Shown here: piece by piece, positions 1 to 7,238 of the stretch
Position numbering within the stretch: position 1 is the stretch's first letter
Layout: each line of letters starts with the position of its first letter
Assembly: GCA_030613285.1 (NCBI GenBank)
Contig: JAUWME010000037.1
Coordinates: 1 to 10,729, forward strand
Source: Candidatus Zymogenus sp.
GTDB taxonomy: Bacteria > Desulfobacterota > Zymogenia > Zymogenales > Zymogenaceae
Direction of reading: 5' to 3'
Length of the DNA: 10,729 nucleotides
Notes under the pieces: model-generated
The model's database searches: none
What the model saw: the letters and a program-made list of their open reading frames with translations, nothing else
Told to the model about the DNA's origin: nothing
Position numbers and translations under genes: made by a program

Positions 1-2
1 CC

Positions 3-677
3 AAAAAAACCGGGATCAGGGTTTACGTAATTGCCGTAGGGACTGGAAAAGCCCTCGAAATTGCCAAGAACGGCGACGCCGATGTCGTTCTTGTTCACGC
101 CAGGGGACTTGAAGACAAATTCATTGCGGACGGTTACGGTGTAAACCGCAAGGACGTTATGTATAACGACTTTGTCATCATCGGCCCAAAAAACGACCCC
201 GCCGGAATTATGGGAATAAAATCTCCCGCCGAGGCTTTCAATAAGCTTTCCGAATCGGGTATTAAATTCGTATCCCGTGGCGACAACTCCGGCACTAATG
301 TCAAGGAACTCAATATTTGGAGTCTTGCCGGAACTGACCCCAGTGGCAAAGACTGGTACATGGAAACCGGAAGAGGGATGGCCGACACCCTTATCATGAT
401 GAACGATATTGAAAACTCCTACACGATCTGTGACAGGGCAACTTTTAACTCTTTTACGGCAGGCGGAAAAATCGATTTTCCGATAATGGTCGAAGGAGAT
501 AATATGCTCTTTAACCCCTACGGGATTATCGCTGTCAATCCAAAGACCTATCCCCATGTAAATTACAATGGAGCTATGAAGTACATCGAATGGATAACCT
601 CCAAAGATGTCCAGGAAAAGATAGGGGGATTCAAGGACTCAAAAGGTAACGACCTTTTTATACCAGACGCCAAGTAG
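3..677 (+). CDS. tupA: Tungstate ABC transporter substrate-binding protein TupA (partial, start outside window)
   Basis: This is the C-terminal 224 residues of a periplasmic or lipid-anchored oxyanion-binding protein. The frame is open from the window edge to TAG, so signal peptide and start are missing. Visible family signatures are VGTGKALEIAKNGDADVVLVHA (fragment residues 12-33), YGVNRKDVMYNDFVIIGPKN (45-64) and an RGDNSGT loop (92-98), which match the TupA/PBP-like-2 family. In that family the Ser/Thr- and Arg-bearing loops hold tungstate. The ligand loop expected near the mature N-terminus is cut off. The protein would capture tungstate (possibly molybdate) outside the membrane and pass it to the TupB/TupC importer encoded just downstream. 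Tungstate rather than molybdate specificity is inferred from resemblance to TupA and the lack of ModA-like features. Another oxyanion cannot be fully excluded. Confidence 0.88.
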   Translation, partial: KKTGIRVYVIAVGTGKALEIAKNGDADVVLVHARGLEDKFIADGYGVNRKDVMYNDFVIIGPKNDPAGIMGIKSPAEAFNKLSESGIKFVSRGDNSGTNVKELNIWSLAGTDPSGKDWYMETGRGMADTLIMMNDIENSYTICDRATFNSFTAGGKIDFPIMVEGDNMLFNPYGIIAVNPKTYPHVNYNGAMKYIEWITSKDVQEKIGGFKDSKGNDLFIPDAK

Positions 678-688
678 TTTTTGTTAAA

Positions 689-712
689 GGGTAACGAGCT
701 ATACCCTATTTT
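689..712 (+). terminator. Small hairpin between tupA and tupB, possible attenuator or mRNA 3'-end stabiliser
   Basis: GGGTA (689-693) pairs with TACCC (702-706) around an 8 nt loop and is followed by TATTTT. The stem is only 5 bp, so it is a weak terminator at best. Hairpins after a binding-protein gene often let that protein be made in excess over the membrane parts of an ABC importer; that role here is inference. Confidence 0.3.
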
Positions 713-726
713 CTCAAAGTAAAACA

Positions 727-1422
727 ATGGATTATTTAGTTAACGGTCTCAAACAAGCTCTTATTCTGATTTTCTCTTTCGATCGGGAAGTCTATGAAAT
801 TGTTGGGCTTTCTCTCTTTTGTTCGAGCATTGCCACACTAATATCTTCCATTGCTGGGATTCCGAGCGGATATCTAATCGGAACTAAATCCTTTCGAGGA
901 AAGGGTCTACTCGTTACCCTTTTTAATACCCTCATGTCACTTCCAACTGTTGTCGTGGGGCTTTTCTGCTACTCATTTTTGTCTCATAGAGGCCCCCTCG
1001 GCTTCATACACCTACTCTTCACTCCGTGGGCCATCATCATAGGCGAAGTAATACTGGCATATCCCATCGTTACCTCACTTTCAATTTCCGTCACCCAAGG
1101 AATCGATCCAAAAATCAAAGAAACATCCCTCACTCTTGGAGCATCACCCTTTCAATCGATTCGATCGGTGCTATTTGAAGGAAGAATCGGATATCTCGCT
1201 ACGATTGTCGCTGGTTTTGGCAGAGTTGTGGCCGAGGTTGGAGCTGCCATGATGCTCGGTGGAAATATCAAAGGGTTGACAAGAACTATACCAACCGCCA
1301 TCGCATTGGAAACAAGCAAGGGAGAATTCGCCTTTGGACTGTCATTGGGCATTATCCTGCTCTCGCTTTCCTTTGCGGTCAATATATTTCTCTATAAACT
1401 CCGAGGGAGAGGGAAAAAATAG
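727..1422 (+). CDS. tupB: Tungstate ABC transporter permease TupB
   Basis: An inner-membrane permease of 231 residues, the usual size for TupB/ModB-type subunits. About five hydrophobic segments are visible, near residues 27-48, 61-85, 97-120, 155-177 and 201-224. Between the third and fourth lies the cytoplasmic coupling loop (about 131-152), which starts ETSLTLGASPFQSIRSVLF and fits the EAA motif contacting the ATPase. The stretch VVAEVGAAMMLGGNIKGLTR (167-186) is typical of the tungstate/molybdate permease family. A dimer would form the channel, with TupC bound on the cytoplasmic side. The ATG at 727 is chosen because the protein then starts at the usual point, but no good Shine-Dalgarno sequence precedes it. 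It lies 49 nt after tupA and 8 nt before tupC. The name rests on family resemblance plus its place between tupA and tupC. Confidence 0.88.
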   Translation: MDYLVNGLKQALILIFSFDREVYEIVGLSLFCSSIATLISSIAGIPSGYLIGTKSFRGKGLLVTLFNTLMSLPTVVVGLFCYSFLSHRGPLGFIHLLFTPWAIIIGEVILAYPIVTSLSISVTQGIDPKIKETSLTLGASPFQSIRSVLFEGRIGYLATIVAGFGRVVAEVGAAMMLGGNIKGLTRTIPTAIALETSKGEFAFGLSLGIILLSLSFAVNIFLYKLRGRGKK

Positions 1423-1430
1423 CGGAACTT

Positions 1431-2429
1431 ATGACCACTATAGAATTAAAAAGTATTACAAAGGTTTACGACGGACACACCGTTCTCGACATCGACCATT
1501 ACAAATTCGATCAAGGGAAAATATACGCCCTCGTAGGCCCAAATGGATCGGGTAAGACTACGTTGTTTCGCATCCTTGCGCTCTTGGAACAGCCAACTAC
1601 TGGTATCATTACTATTGACGGAAATAATGTCACGGCTTTTGATTCGCACACAACGAGAAAGAAGATAGTGCTCGTCCACCAAGAACCGCTTATGTTCGAC
1701 ACATCGGTTAGAAAAAACGTGGCAATGGGACTCTCATACCGGGGAGTTACCAAAAAAGAGGCCACTGAGCGAATAAGAAAATCTCTTGAATTGGTCGGCA
1801 TGTCTAACTTTTTAAAAAGACATGCAAGACACCTCTCCGGCGGTGAAACAAAGCGGGTGGCCATTGCCCGGGGGCTTGCCCTATCCCCTGAAATAATCTT
1901 ACTGGACGAACCAACCGCAAATGTGGATGAAAAAAATATCGCCATGATAGAGGATGTTATAACGTCATTAAAACAAAGCAATAATACAACCGTTATCTTC
2001 TCGACCCACAATATCAAGCAGGCCTACCACCTTTCCGATGAAGTCCTTACCTTGATGCACGGAAAGCCGAGGACAGAGCCCGTAAGAAACTTCTTTTCCG
2101 GCAGGGGTGAAATGGCGGAAAATGAACCTGTTTTTAACACGGGAGGGATCAAGATCAAACTTCCTGCGTTCAACGACCAAGTGCGATACATATCCATCGA
2201 TCCGAGAGAGATAATCATATCAAAAAAGCGAATAACCTCCAGTGCCAGAAACCAGTTCTTAGGAAAAATTGTTGAGCTAAAAATGAATGGGGAGATAATT
2301 GGGCTCTCTGTTGATGCTGGTGAGGTTTTCCATGTGGACGTTACGAGACGCTCCTTTTTTGAAATGAAACTTAACATTGGTAAGCAAGTTTTTGTTGCTT
2401 TTAAGGCATCATCTGTAGTATTATATTAG
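1431..2429 (+). CDS. tupC: Tungstate ABC transporter ATP-binding protein TupC with C-terminal TOBE domain
   Basis: The ATPase that powers import, 332 residues. The nucleotide-binding domain spans about 1-230: Walker A GPNGSGKT (36-43), Q-loop Gln84, signature LSGGE (135-139), Walker B IILLDEP (155-161) with catalytic Glu160, D-loop NVD (164-166) and switch His193. Residues about 265-332 form a TOBE/Mop-like domain containing SSARNQFLGKI and VTRRSFFEMKLNIGKQVF. In the molybdate/tungstate importers such domains can bind the oxyanion and inhibit transport when the cell is replete. The stretch VRYISIDPREIIISK (251-265) also recurs in tungstate-type ATPases. The ATG starts 8 nt after tupB stops; the purine-rich sequence ending tupB is rather distant for a ribosome binding site. 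All catalytic residues are present, so it should be active. Confidence 0.88.
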   Translation: MTTIELKSITKVYDGHTVLDIDHYKFDQGKIYALVGPNGSGKTTLFRILALLEQPTTGIITIDGNNVTAFDSHTTRKKIVLVHQEPLMFDTSVRKNVAMGLSYRGVTKKEATERIRKSLELVGMSNFLKRHARHLSGGETKRVAIARGLALSPEIILLDEPTANVDEKNIAMIEDVITSLKQSNNTTVIFSTHNIKQAYHLSDEVLTLMHGKPRTEPVRNFFSGRGEMAENEPVFNTGGIKIKLPAFNDQVRYISIDPREIIISKKRITSSARNQFLGKIVELKMNGEIIGLSVDAGEVFHVDVTRRSFFEMKLNIGKQVFVAFKASSVVLY

Positions 2430-2448
2430 ATTGTCAATTGGATTGATT

Positions 2449-2466
2449 GCGAAACTCGCTTTTTTT
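2449..2466 (+). terminator. Short GC hairpin with T-run after tupC, weak intrinsic terminator or attenuator
   Basis: GCGA (2449-2452) and TCGC (2456-2459) pair around a 3 nt AAC loop, followed directly by seven T (2460-2466). The layout is that of an intrinsic terminator, but the 4 bp stem would give only partial termination. It lies 19 nt after the tupC stop. It may lower the level of the moeA operon relative to the importer. Confidence 0.35.
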
Positions 2467-2488
2467 GCTTTTTACATTTTATGGATCT

Positions 2489-3802
2489 ATGAGAAAGTCT
2501 TTTCTAAAACTGACACCCCCAGCTGAGTTTTTCAAGATTCTCAATAGCTTCGGTGAGAGGACAGGTTCAGAAACAATTCCCACAATTGATGCCCTTGGAA
2601 GGGTTTCTGTGGCTAATGTACCCTCCCCCATCGATCTTCCCGACTTTACCCGCTCCACCGTTGACGGTTTTGCAGTGATGTCAAAGGACACCCACGGCGC
2701 CTCAGGCTCAATCCCCAGTTACCTTGAGCTTTCTGGCGATATCCCCGTTGGCGCAATTTCAGAAAACGCAAAAATTACAATTTCATCCGGGGAAGCGGTA
2801 AGAGTAGTTACAGGGGGGATGTTACCTGATGGTGCCGACAGTGTGGTCATGTTGGAGTACACCGATCTTATTGACGAGACAACCTTGGAAGTCAGACGAG
2901 GTGTTAGTAATCTTGAAAATCTCGTTGTCCCCGGAGAAGACATGAAGAAGGGGGATTTGGTTGCCAAATGCGGGGCACCCCTTCGACCTTTCGACATCGG
3001 CGCCTTAACGGGTGTTGGGATAACAGAAATCGAGGTTTTTAAAAAACCTGTTGTGTCCATCTTCTCAACAGGCGGTGAAGTGGTGGAACCCACAGAAACC
3101 CCAAACAATGGACAAGTTAGAGACGTAAATAAATATGGTGTCTCTGCTGGGGTCTTGGAGGCGGGGGGAATCCCCAATAGGATGGATAATGTGGAGGATG
3201 ATCTCGATTCGCTGAAAGGCGCATTGAAGTTGGGAATTGAGACCTCCGATATGGTGATACTCTCCGGGGGAAGTTCTGTGGGAAATATGGATTTCACCCT
3301 TGCGGCAATAAATGAGCTATCTGAAATTCATGGTCAAGCGTCCCCCGGCGTTCTCGTCCATGGAATATCTATCAAACCGGGAAAGCCAACCATCTACGGG
3401 ATTGTAAACAACACCCCAATTTTCGGCCTCCCCGGACATCCCGTGGGCGCACTCATTGTCTTTCTCATCTTTGTTGCGCCAATGATAGGTATAATCGGGG
3501 GTGTCAATAACCCCCTTAACGCTATTGATGGTAATTTTGACGATACTGACTACATTAACAGCACTTCATTTGTTCAGGCAAAGATAGACAGAAGCATCTC
3601 AGGAGCACCGGGAAGAGATTACTACATCCCAGTAAAATTGTCGCCACAAGGTGATGGCGACATCCCAATTGCAACACCGCTTCTTGGAAAGTCTGGGATG
3701 ATCTCAATCTTAACGATGAGCACAGGACTCATCTGTATCCCGTCTATGAAGGAGGGGGTATCGGCCGGGGAAAATGTCAAAGTATCGCTATTTAAAACGT
3801 AA
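2489..3802 (+). CDS. moeA: Molybdopterin molybdenumtransferase MoeA (first copy)
   Basis: Cytoplasmic metal-insertion enzyme that ligates molybdate or tungstate to adenylylated molybdopterin and releases AMP; 437 residues, a normal MoeA length. In order: N-terminal/linker domains with FTRSTVDGFAV (53-63, like the family SAMDGYA motif) and VTGGMLPDGADSVVM (107-121); the MoCF-binding domain (about 183-325) with IFSTGGEVVEP (191-201), ILSGGSSVGNMDFT (257-270), HGISIKPGKPT (291-301) and GLPGHPVGA (313-321); and a C-terminal beta domain (about 355-437). The family usually reads LPGNP, so His317 is a variant. The ATG at 2489 is preferred over an in-frame TTG at 2447, because the TTG would add a hydrophobic stretch encoded by a terminator-like sequence. 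The stop overlaps the next gene by one base (TAATG), implying translational coupling. Whether this copy prefers Mo or W cannot be read from sequence. Confidence 0.9.
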   Translation: MRKSFLKLTPPAEFFKILNSFGERTGSETIPTIDALGRVSVANVPSPIDLPDFTRSTVDGFAVMSKDTHGASGSIPSYLELSGDIPVGAISENAKITISSGEAVRVVTGGMLPDGADSVVMLEYTDLIDETTLEVRRGVSNLENLVVPGEDMKKGDLVAKCGAPLRPFDIGALTGVGITEIEVFKKPVVSIFSTGGEVVEPTETPNNGQVRDVNKYGVSAGVLEAGGIPNRMDNVEDDLDSLKGALKLGIETSDMVILSGGSSVGNMDFTLAAINELSEIHGQASPGVLVHGISIKPGKPTIYGIVNNTPIFGLPGHPVGALIVFLIFVAPMIGIIGGVNNPLNAIDGNFDDTDYINSTSFVQAKIDRSISGAPGRDYYIPVKLSPQGDGDIPIATPLLGKSGMISILTMSTGLICIPSMKEGVSAGENVKVSLFKT

Positions 3803-5724
3803 TGAAGAAATCTAAAAGAAATATTTACCTAAAAAAGAAGCCGTTGACCGAGGCGATGTCTATTCTCTTTGAGAAATTTGACTTTGATAGTTACATTGGT
3901 GATGAAGAGATAAATAGCACAGAGGCTCTGGGAAGGGTCCTCGCATCTACTATCTTTGCGGCGTCTTCTTCGCCAAACTATCACTCCGCTGCCATGGACG
4001 GGATTGCCGTTTCTGCCGTGGATACCTACGGTGCATCGGAATCATCACCCAAAAGACTAAAGATTGGGAGCGAAGCTGTCTTTATCAATACAGGAAATCC
4101 ACTCCCCGACGACAAAGACGCTGTCATCATGATTGAAGATGTGCATGAGCCGGGCGATGAGACTGTCGAGATCATCATGGGCGCCATCCCCTTTCAACAC
4201 GTCCGCTCAATGGGTGAAGACATCGTTGCAACGGAGTTCCTGCTCCCAAAAGGCCACATAATCAGACCCTTTGACATTGGGGCGCTACTTGGGGTTGGTC
4301 TTACGAAGGTAAACGTGAGAAAAAGGCCAAAAATTTTCTTTATCCCCACGGGAGACGAGATTGTTGAACCGGGTTCAGGCCCCCTTACTTTTGGAAAAGT
4401 GTATGAATCCAACTCCGCTGTCATCGGCGCATTGGCATTGGAGGATGGAGTTGAAACAAAACGGCATCCAGTGGTAAATGACGTTTTTGAGAATATAAAA
4501 AGTGCGGTCGCTGACAATATCGATGATTACGATATTGTCATTGTCATTGCTGGCTCATCGGCGGGAACAAAGGATTTTACAAGATCGGTCTTTGACGAAC
4601 TTGGTGAGGTCTTAGTCCATGGAATCAACATCATGCCCGGAAAACCGACAATTTTGGGGAACGTGAAGGGAAAACTCGTTGTGGGACTTCCGGGCTATCC
4701 CGTCTCTGCGATAATGACATATTTTAACGTTATACGTCCCTTGATTGCAAAGATGCTGGGCACAGGCGAGCCACCCTACGAGAGAGTTACGGCCACCGTT
4801 TTGAGGGATATCCCCTCAAGGGCCGGGAACGACGAGTTTTTACAGGTGATGATCTCAAACGTTGAGGGAAATATCATAGCATCTCCGCTACCCAGAGGGG
4901 CGGGAAACATCACCACTATGGTTAAAGCCGACGGCGTTGTAAAAATAGACAGCCTGTCAGAAGGGTTGATGAAGGGTGATGAGGTTAAGCCGATTCTCCT
5001 TCGCAGGAAGGATGAGATTGAGAGAGGAATACTGGCCGTGGGGAGCCACGACATCTGCCTTGACCTTCTATCGGCTGACCTCTCCCTCTTTTATCCCGGA
5101 CACTCCCTTGCTTCTGTGAACGTGGGGAGCCTTGGTGGAATCATAGCGCTCAAAAATGGAGAATGCCACCTTACGGGCGCTCACCTCCTTGACCCTGAAA
5201 CAGGCCAGTACAATACATGGGCCGTGAAAAAATATATCGAGGAACCTGTCACCATTGTAACCCTTGTCCACAGAACTCAGGGACTCATTGTCCCAAAGGG
5301 TAATCCCGATGGCATCTCAACCATTTCAGACCTTGTAAAAGACGGGGTGACGTTCGCAAACAGGCAACGGGGCTCCGGGACAAGAATCCTTCTTGACTAT
5401 CACCTTGCAAAACTGGAGATTGACCCCACTGAGATTGACGGCTACGACAGGGAAGAGTTTACCCACATGAACGTGGCGGTGAGGGTGCTGGGGGGTCGGG
5501 CTTCATGCGGTCTTGGGATTGCGGCGGCGTCGGCCGCCCTCGATCTCGATTTTATCCCTGTGGATGAAGAACGCTACGATCTTATTATCCCCCAAAAGTT
5601 TAGAGACGATGAGCGAATTTGCGCCTTAATCGATGTTATAAATAGTGAAAAATTTAAAAATAAGATAGGTGCCCTTCCAGGATACAACACCAAAGAGACA
5701 GGAGTGGAATTTTCCGTTGAATAA
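3802..5724 (+). CDS. MoeA (second copy) fused to a C-terminal periplasmic-binding-like domain
   Basis: A 640-residue, two-part cytoplasmic protein. Residues 1-about 402 form a complete MoeA: HSAAMDGIAV (61-70), INTGNPLPDDKDAVIM (95-110), IPTGDEIVEP (181-190), IAGSSAGTKDFT (249-260), HGINIMPGKPT (273-283), GLPGYPVSA (295-303), and a C-terminal beta domain at about 325-402. Residues about 405-640 form a PBP-like domain (PF12727 type): VGSLGGIIALKNGECHLTGA (441-460), HLLDPETGQYN (461-471), a VPKGNPDGI stretch (497-505) and RQRGSGTR (521-528). There is no signal peptide, so this binding domain works in the cytosol. The fusion is known in archaea, Firmicutes and deltaproteobacteria. The domain may bind molybdate or tungstate, or sense metal or cofactor; its ligand is not settled. 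It starts inside the upstream stop codon with no Shine-Dalgarno sequence, so it depends on coupling to moeA-1. Confidence 0.9.
   Translation: MKKSKRNIYLKKKPLTEAMSILFEKFDFDSYIGDEEINSTEALGRVLASTIFAASSSPNYHSAAMDGIAVSAVDTYGASESSPKRLKIGSEAVFINTGNPLPDDKDAVIMIEDVHEPGDETVEIIMGAIPFQHVRSMGEDIVATEFLLPKGHIIRPFDIGALLGVGLTKVNVRKRPKIFFIPTGDEIVEPGSGPLTFGKVYESNSAVIGALALEDGVETKRHPVVNDVFENIKSAVADNIDDYDIVIVIAGSSAGTKDFTRSVFDELGEVLVHGINIMPGKPTILGNVKGKLVVGLPGYPVSAIMTYFNVIRPLIAKMLGTGEPPYERVTATVLRDIPSRAGNDEFLQVMISNVEGNIIASPLPRGAGNITTMVKADGVVKIDSLSEGLMKGDEVKPILLRRKDEIERGILAVGSHDICLDLLSADLSLFYPGHSLASVNVGSLGGIIALKNGECHLTGAHLLDPETGQYNTWAVKKYIEEPVTIVTLVHRTQGLIVPKGNPDGISTISDLVKDGVTFANRQRGSGTRILLDYHLAKLEIDPTEIDGYDREEFTHMNVAVRVLGGRASCGLGIAAASAALDLDFIPVDEERYDLIIPQKFRDDERICALIDVINSEKFKNKIGALPGYNTKETGVEFSVE
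5700..5704 (+). promoter_or_regulatory. Ribosome binding site that sets the TTG start of moaA
   Basis: AGGAG lies at the end of the moeA-2 coding sequence, 12 nt before an in-frame TTG at 5717. The spacing is a little long. No ATG occurs in this frame before the radical-SAM cysteines, so this site and TTG are the best available start. A GTG at 5669 would overlap moeA-2 by 56 nt and has no comparable site. Confidence 0.45.
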
Positions 5725-6745
5725 AATTAATCCTCCAAAAATAAATCCTCTAAAAATTCATCCTCCCAGGGACAGTTACCAGAGAAAGATCGATTACCTG
5801 AGAGTATCGGTTACAGATCGGTGCAACCTCCGTTGTTACTATTGTATGCCCGAAGAGGGGATGCCCATGGTAACCCATAACGACATCATGAGGTTTGAGG
5901 AGATAGAGCTTCTGATTCGCTCTGCAATCTCCATCGGCTTTACAAAGGTCAGAATCACCGGAGGAGAGCCTCTTGTCAGGCGGGGGATAGTTGACCTTAT
6001 TGGCAAAATAAATGAAATTGATGGTTTGAACGATCTCTCCCTCACCACAAACGGTGTACTTTTAGAAGAGTTGGCTGTGGACTTAAAGAAGTCTGGAATA
6101 AACAGAATCAACATCAGCCTTGATACTTTAAAAAGAGAGCGTTTTAAAGAGATAACCCGGATTGATTCATTTGACAGAGTCTTAAAGGGAATTGATGCGG
6201 CCCTTTCTGTGGGAATGTCTCCTGTAAAGATAAACGTGGTTTTGATAAAAGGGGTCAACGATGATGAGGTAATGGATTTTGTGGAAATGACCAGAGAGCA
6301 GCACTTTTCTGTGAGGTTCATTGAGTTCATGCCGGCATCTCAAACGGGCGACTGGAACGATCAAAAAGTCATCTCGTCATCAGCGCTCATCGCCAAGATT
6401 GAAGAAAAATATCCCCTGACCATCGTTGAGGAAAAACTCGGCGCCGGCCCCTCTGTCAATTATCGGGTGAAAGGTTTTAAGGGAACCATCGGGTTTATCA
6501 CGCCTGTGACCAGTCACTTCTGTGAGGAATGCAACCGCATAAGGGTTACTGCCGACGGGAAAATCAGGAGCTGCCTCTTTTCCGATAATGAAAGCTACAT
6601 CTTACCACTGCTTCGAGAGGGAAAGGATATCGTAGAAATTGGCGACTTTATCCTGAAATCGCTTGAGACCAAACCCAAATGCCACGATATAAACGGCGTA
6701 AAGTTCAGGAGTTGCCAGCGCTCAATGTCCAAGATTGGAGGATAG
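5717..6745 (+). CDS. moaA: GTP 3',8-cyclase MoaA (radical SAM)
   Basis: Catalyses the first step of molybdopterin synthesis, turning GTP into (8S)-3',8-cyclo-7,8-dihydroguanosine 5'-triphosphate in the cytosol. From the TTG start it has 342 residues, near the usual 325-340. The radical-SAM cluster is Cys36-x3-Cys40-x2-Cys43 (CNLRCYYC) followed by TGGEPLVR (81-88). The second, substrate-binding cluster uses Cys269, Cys272 and Cys286 in CEECNRIRVTADGKIRSC. The protein ends in MSKIGG, the conserved C-terminal Gly-Gly that enters the active site in this family. All key residues are present. The N-terminus is odd: a lysine- and proline-rich triplicate (KINPP, KINPL, KIHPP) precedes the conserved DYLRVSVTDRC. 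TTG overlaps the upstream stop by 8 nt, and the next gene, moaC, follows after 4 nt. Confidence 0.93.
   Translation: MNKINPPKINPLKIHPPRDSYQRKIDYLRVSVTDRCNLRCYYCMPEEGMPMVTHNDIMRFEEIELLIRSAISIGFTKVRITGGEPLVRRGIVDLIGKINEIDGLNDLSLTTNGVLLEELAVDLKKSGINRINISLDTLKRERFKEITRIDSFDRVLKGIDAALSVGMSPVKINVVLIKGVNDDEVMDFVEMTREQHFSVRFIEFMPASQTGDWNDQKVISSSALIAKIEEKYPLTIVEEKLGAGPSVNYRVKGFKGTIGFITPVTSHFCEECNRIRVTADGKIRSCLFSDNESYILPLLREGKDIVEIGDFILKSLETKPKCHDINGVKFRSCQRSMSKIGG
5723..5766 (+). repeat. Three imperfect 15 nt tandem repeats at the 5' end of moaA
   Basis: Units at 5723-5736, 5737-5751 and 5752-5766 share the pattern of an A-run, an ATT or ATA core and then ATCCTC. They encode KINPP, KINPL and KIHPP in the MoaA frame. 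The repeat keeps the reading frame and lies before the first conserved residue, so it extends the N-terminus without touching the catalytic fold. Confidence 0.6.
6737..6741 (+). promoter_or_regulatory. Strong ribosome binding site of moaC
   Basis: GGAGG at the very end of moaA, 8 nt before the ATG at 6750. It fixes the moaC start and rules out the in-frame TTG at 6735, which overlaps the site itself. It is one of the two best Shine-Dalgarno sequences in the window. Confidence 0.75.
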
Positions 6746-6749
6746 ATTG

Positions 6750-7238
6750 ATGGGACTTACACACGTTGATAAAGACGGTAAGGCAAAAATGGTGGATATC
6801 TCAGCAAAAGATGTTACACTGAGAGAAGCCACAGCCACAGGCAGCGTTATAATCAAAGCCGAAACTCTAAAGATGATTAAAGACAATAAAGTCAAAAAGG
6901 GGGACGTCCTTGCCACGGCACGCATCGCGGGGATTATGGCGGCAAAAAAAACCGACGACCTAATTCCACTGACTCATCCCATCCCCATAAGCGAGGTTTC
7001 TGTGGATTTTGAGTTTGATGATAATAAACCATCCATCGATATTCTTGTGTACGCAAAGACCAATTCCCAGACCGGGATTGAGATGGAAGCAATCATAGGC
7101 GTGGTCATTGCTGCTGCCACAATCTATGATATGATAAAGGCTGTGGATCGAACCGCAACAATTACAAATGTATGTCTTTTAAAAAAATCTGGTGGAAAAA
7201 GCGGAGAATTTATTAGAGAGGAAAAATATGAAAGCTAA
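6750..7238 (+). CDS. moaC: Cyclic pyranopterin monophosphate synthase MoaC
   Basis: Converts the MoaA product to cyclic pyranopterin monophosphate in the cytosol, the second step of molybdopterin synthesis. It has 162 residues, the normal length. Conserved stretches are MVDISAKDVTLREATATGSV near the N-terminus, KKGDVLATARIAGIMAAKKT, IPLTHPIPIS, TGIEMEAIIGVVIAAATIYD and MIKAVDR. The catalytic residues known from E. coli MoaC (a Lys in the AAKKT stretch, the His of the HP motif, and the Asp and Lys of YDMIK) appear conserved. The usual Cys before His-Pro (LCHP) is Thr here. The gene starts 4 nt after moaA behind a strong ribosome binding site and overlaps the next gene by 11 nt. Confidence 0.93.
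   Translation: MGLTHVDKDGKAKMVDISAKDVTLREATATGSVIIKAETLKMIKDNKVKKGDVLATARIAGIMAAKKTDDLIPLTHPIPISEVSVDFEFDDNKPSIDILVYAKTNSQTGIEMEAIIGVVIAAATIYDMIKAVDRTATITNVCLLKKSGGKSGEFIREEKYES

Noticed and set aside
1511..2017. Long minus-strand open frame opposite tupC
   Set aside because: It is antisense to a gene with all ABC ATPase motifs intact, and its translation shows no recognisable domain.
2447..2488. In-frame TTG start giving moeA-1 a 14-residue hydrophobic N-terminal extension
   Set aside because: The extension is encoded by the GC hairpin and T-run after tupC, has no family counterpart, and MoeA is cytosolic. ATG at 2489 gives a normal MoeA start.
2430..2488. Moco/Tuco riboswitch before the cofactor genes
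   Set aside because: The 59 nt gap is too short for the known Moco RNA fold and shows only a 4 bp hairpin. A riboswitch upstream of tupA would lie outside the window.
2719..3297. Long minus-strand open frame opposite moeA-1
   Set aside because: It is a shadow of the MoeA reading frame, with a Ser/Thr/Pro-rich translation and no motif or ribosome binding site.
3497..3515. GGGGGT/ACCCCC hairpin with 7 nt loop inside moeA-1
   Set aside because: It lies in coding sequence that continues with good MoeA similarity on both sides and has no T-run, so a terminator or mobile insert is not supported.
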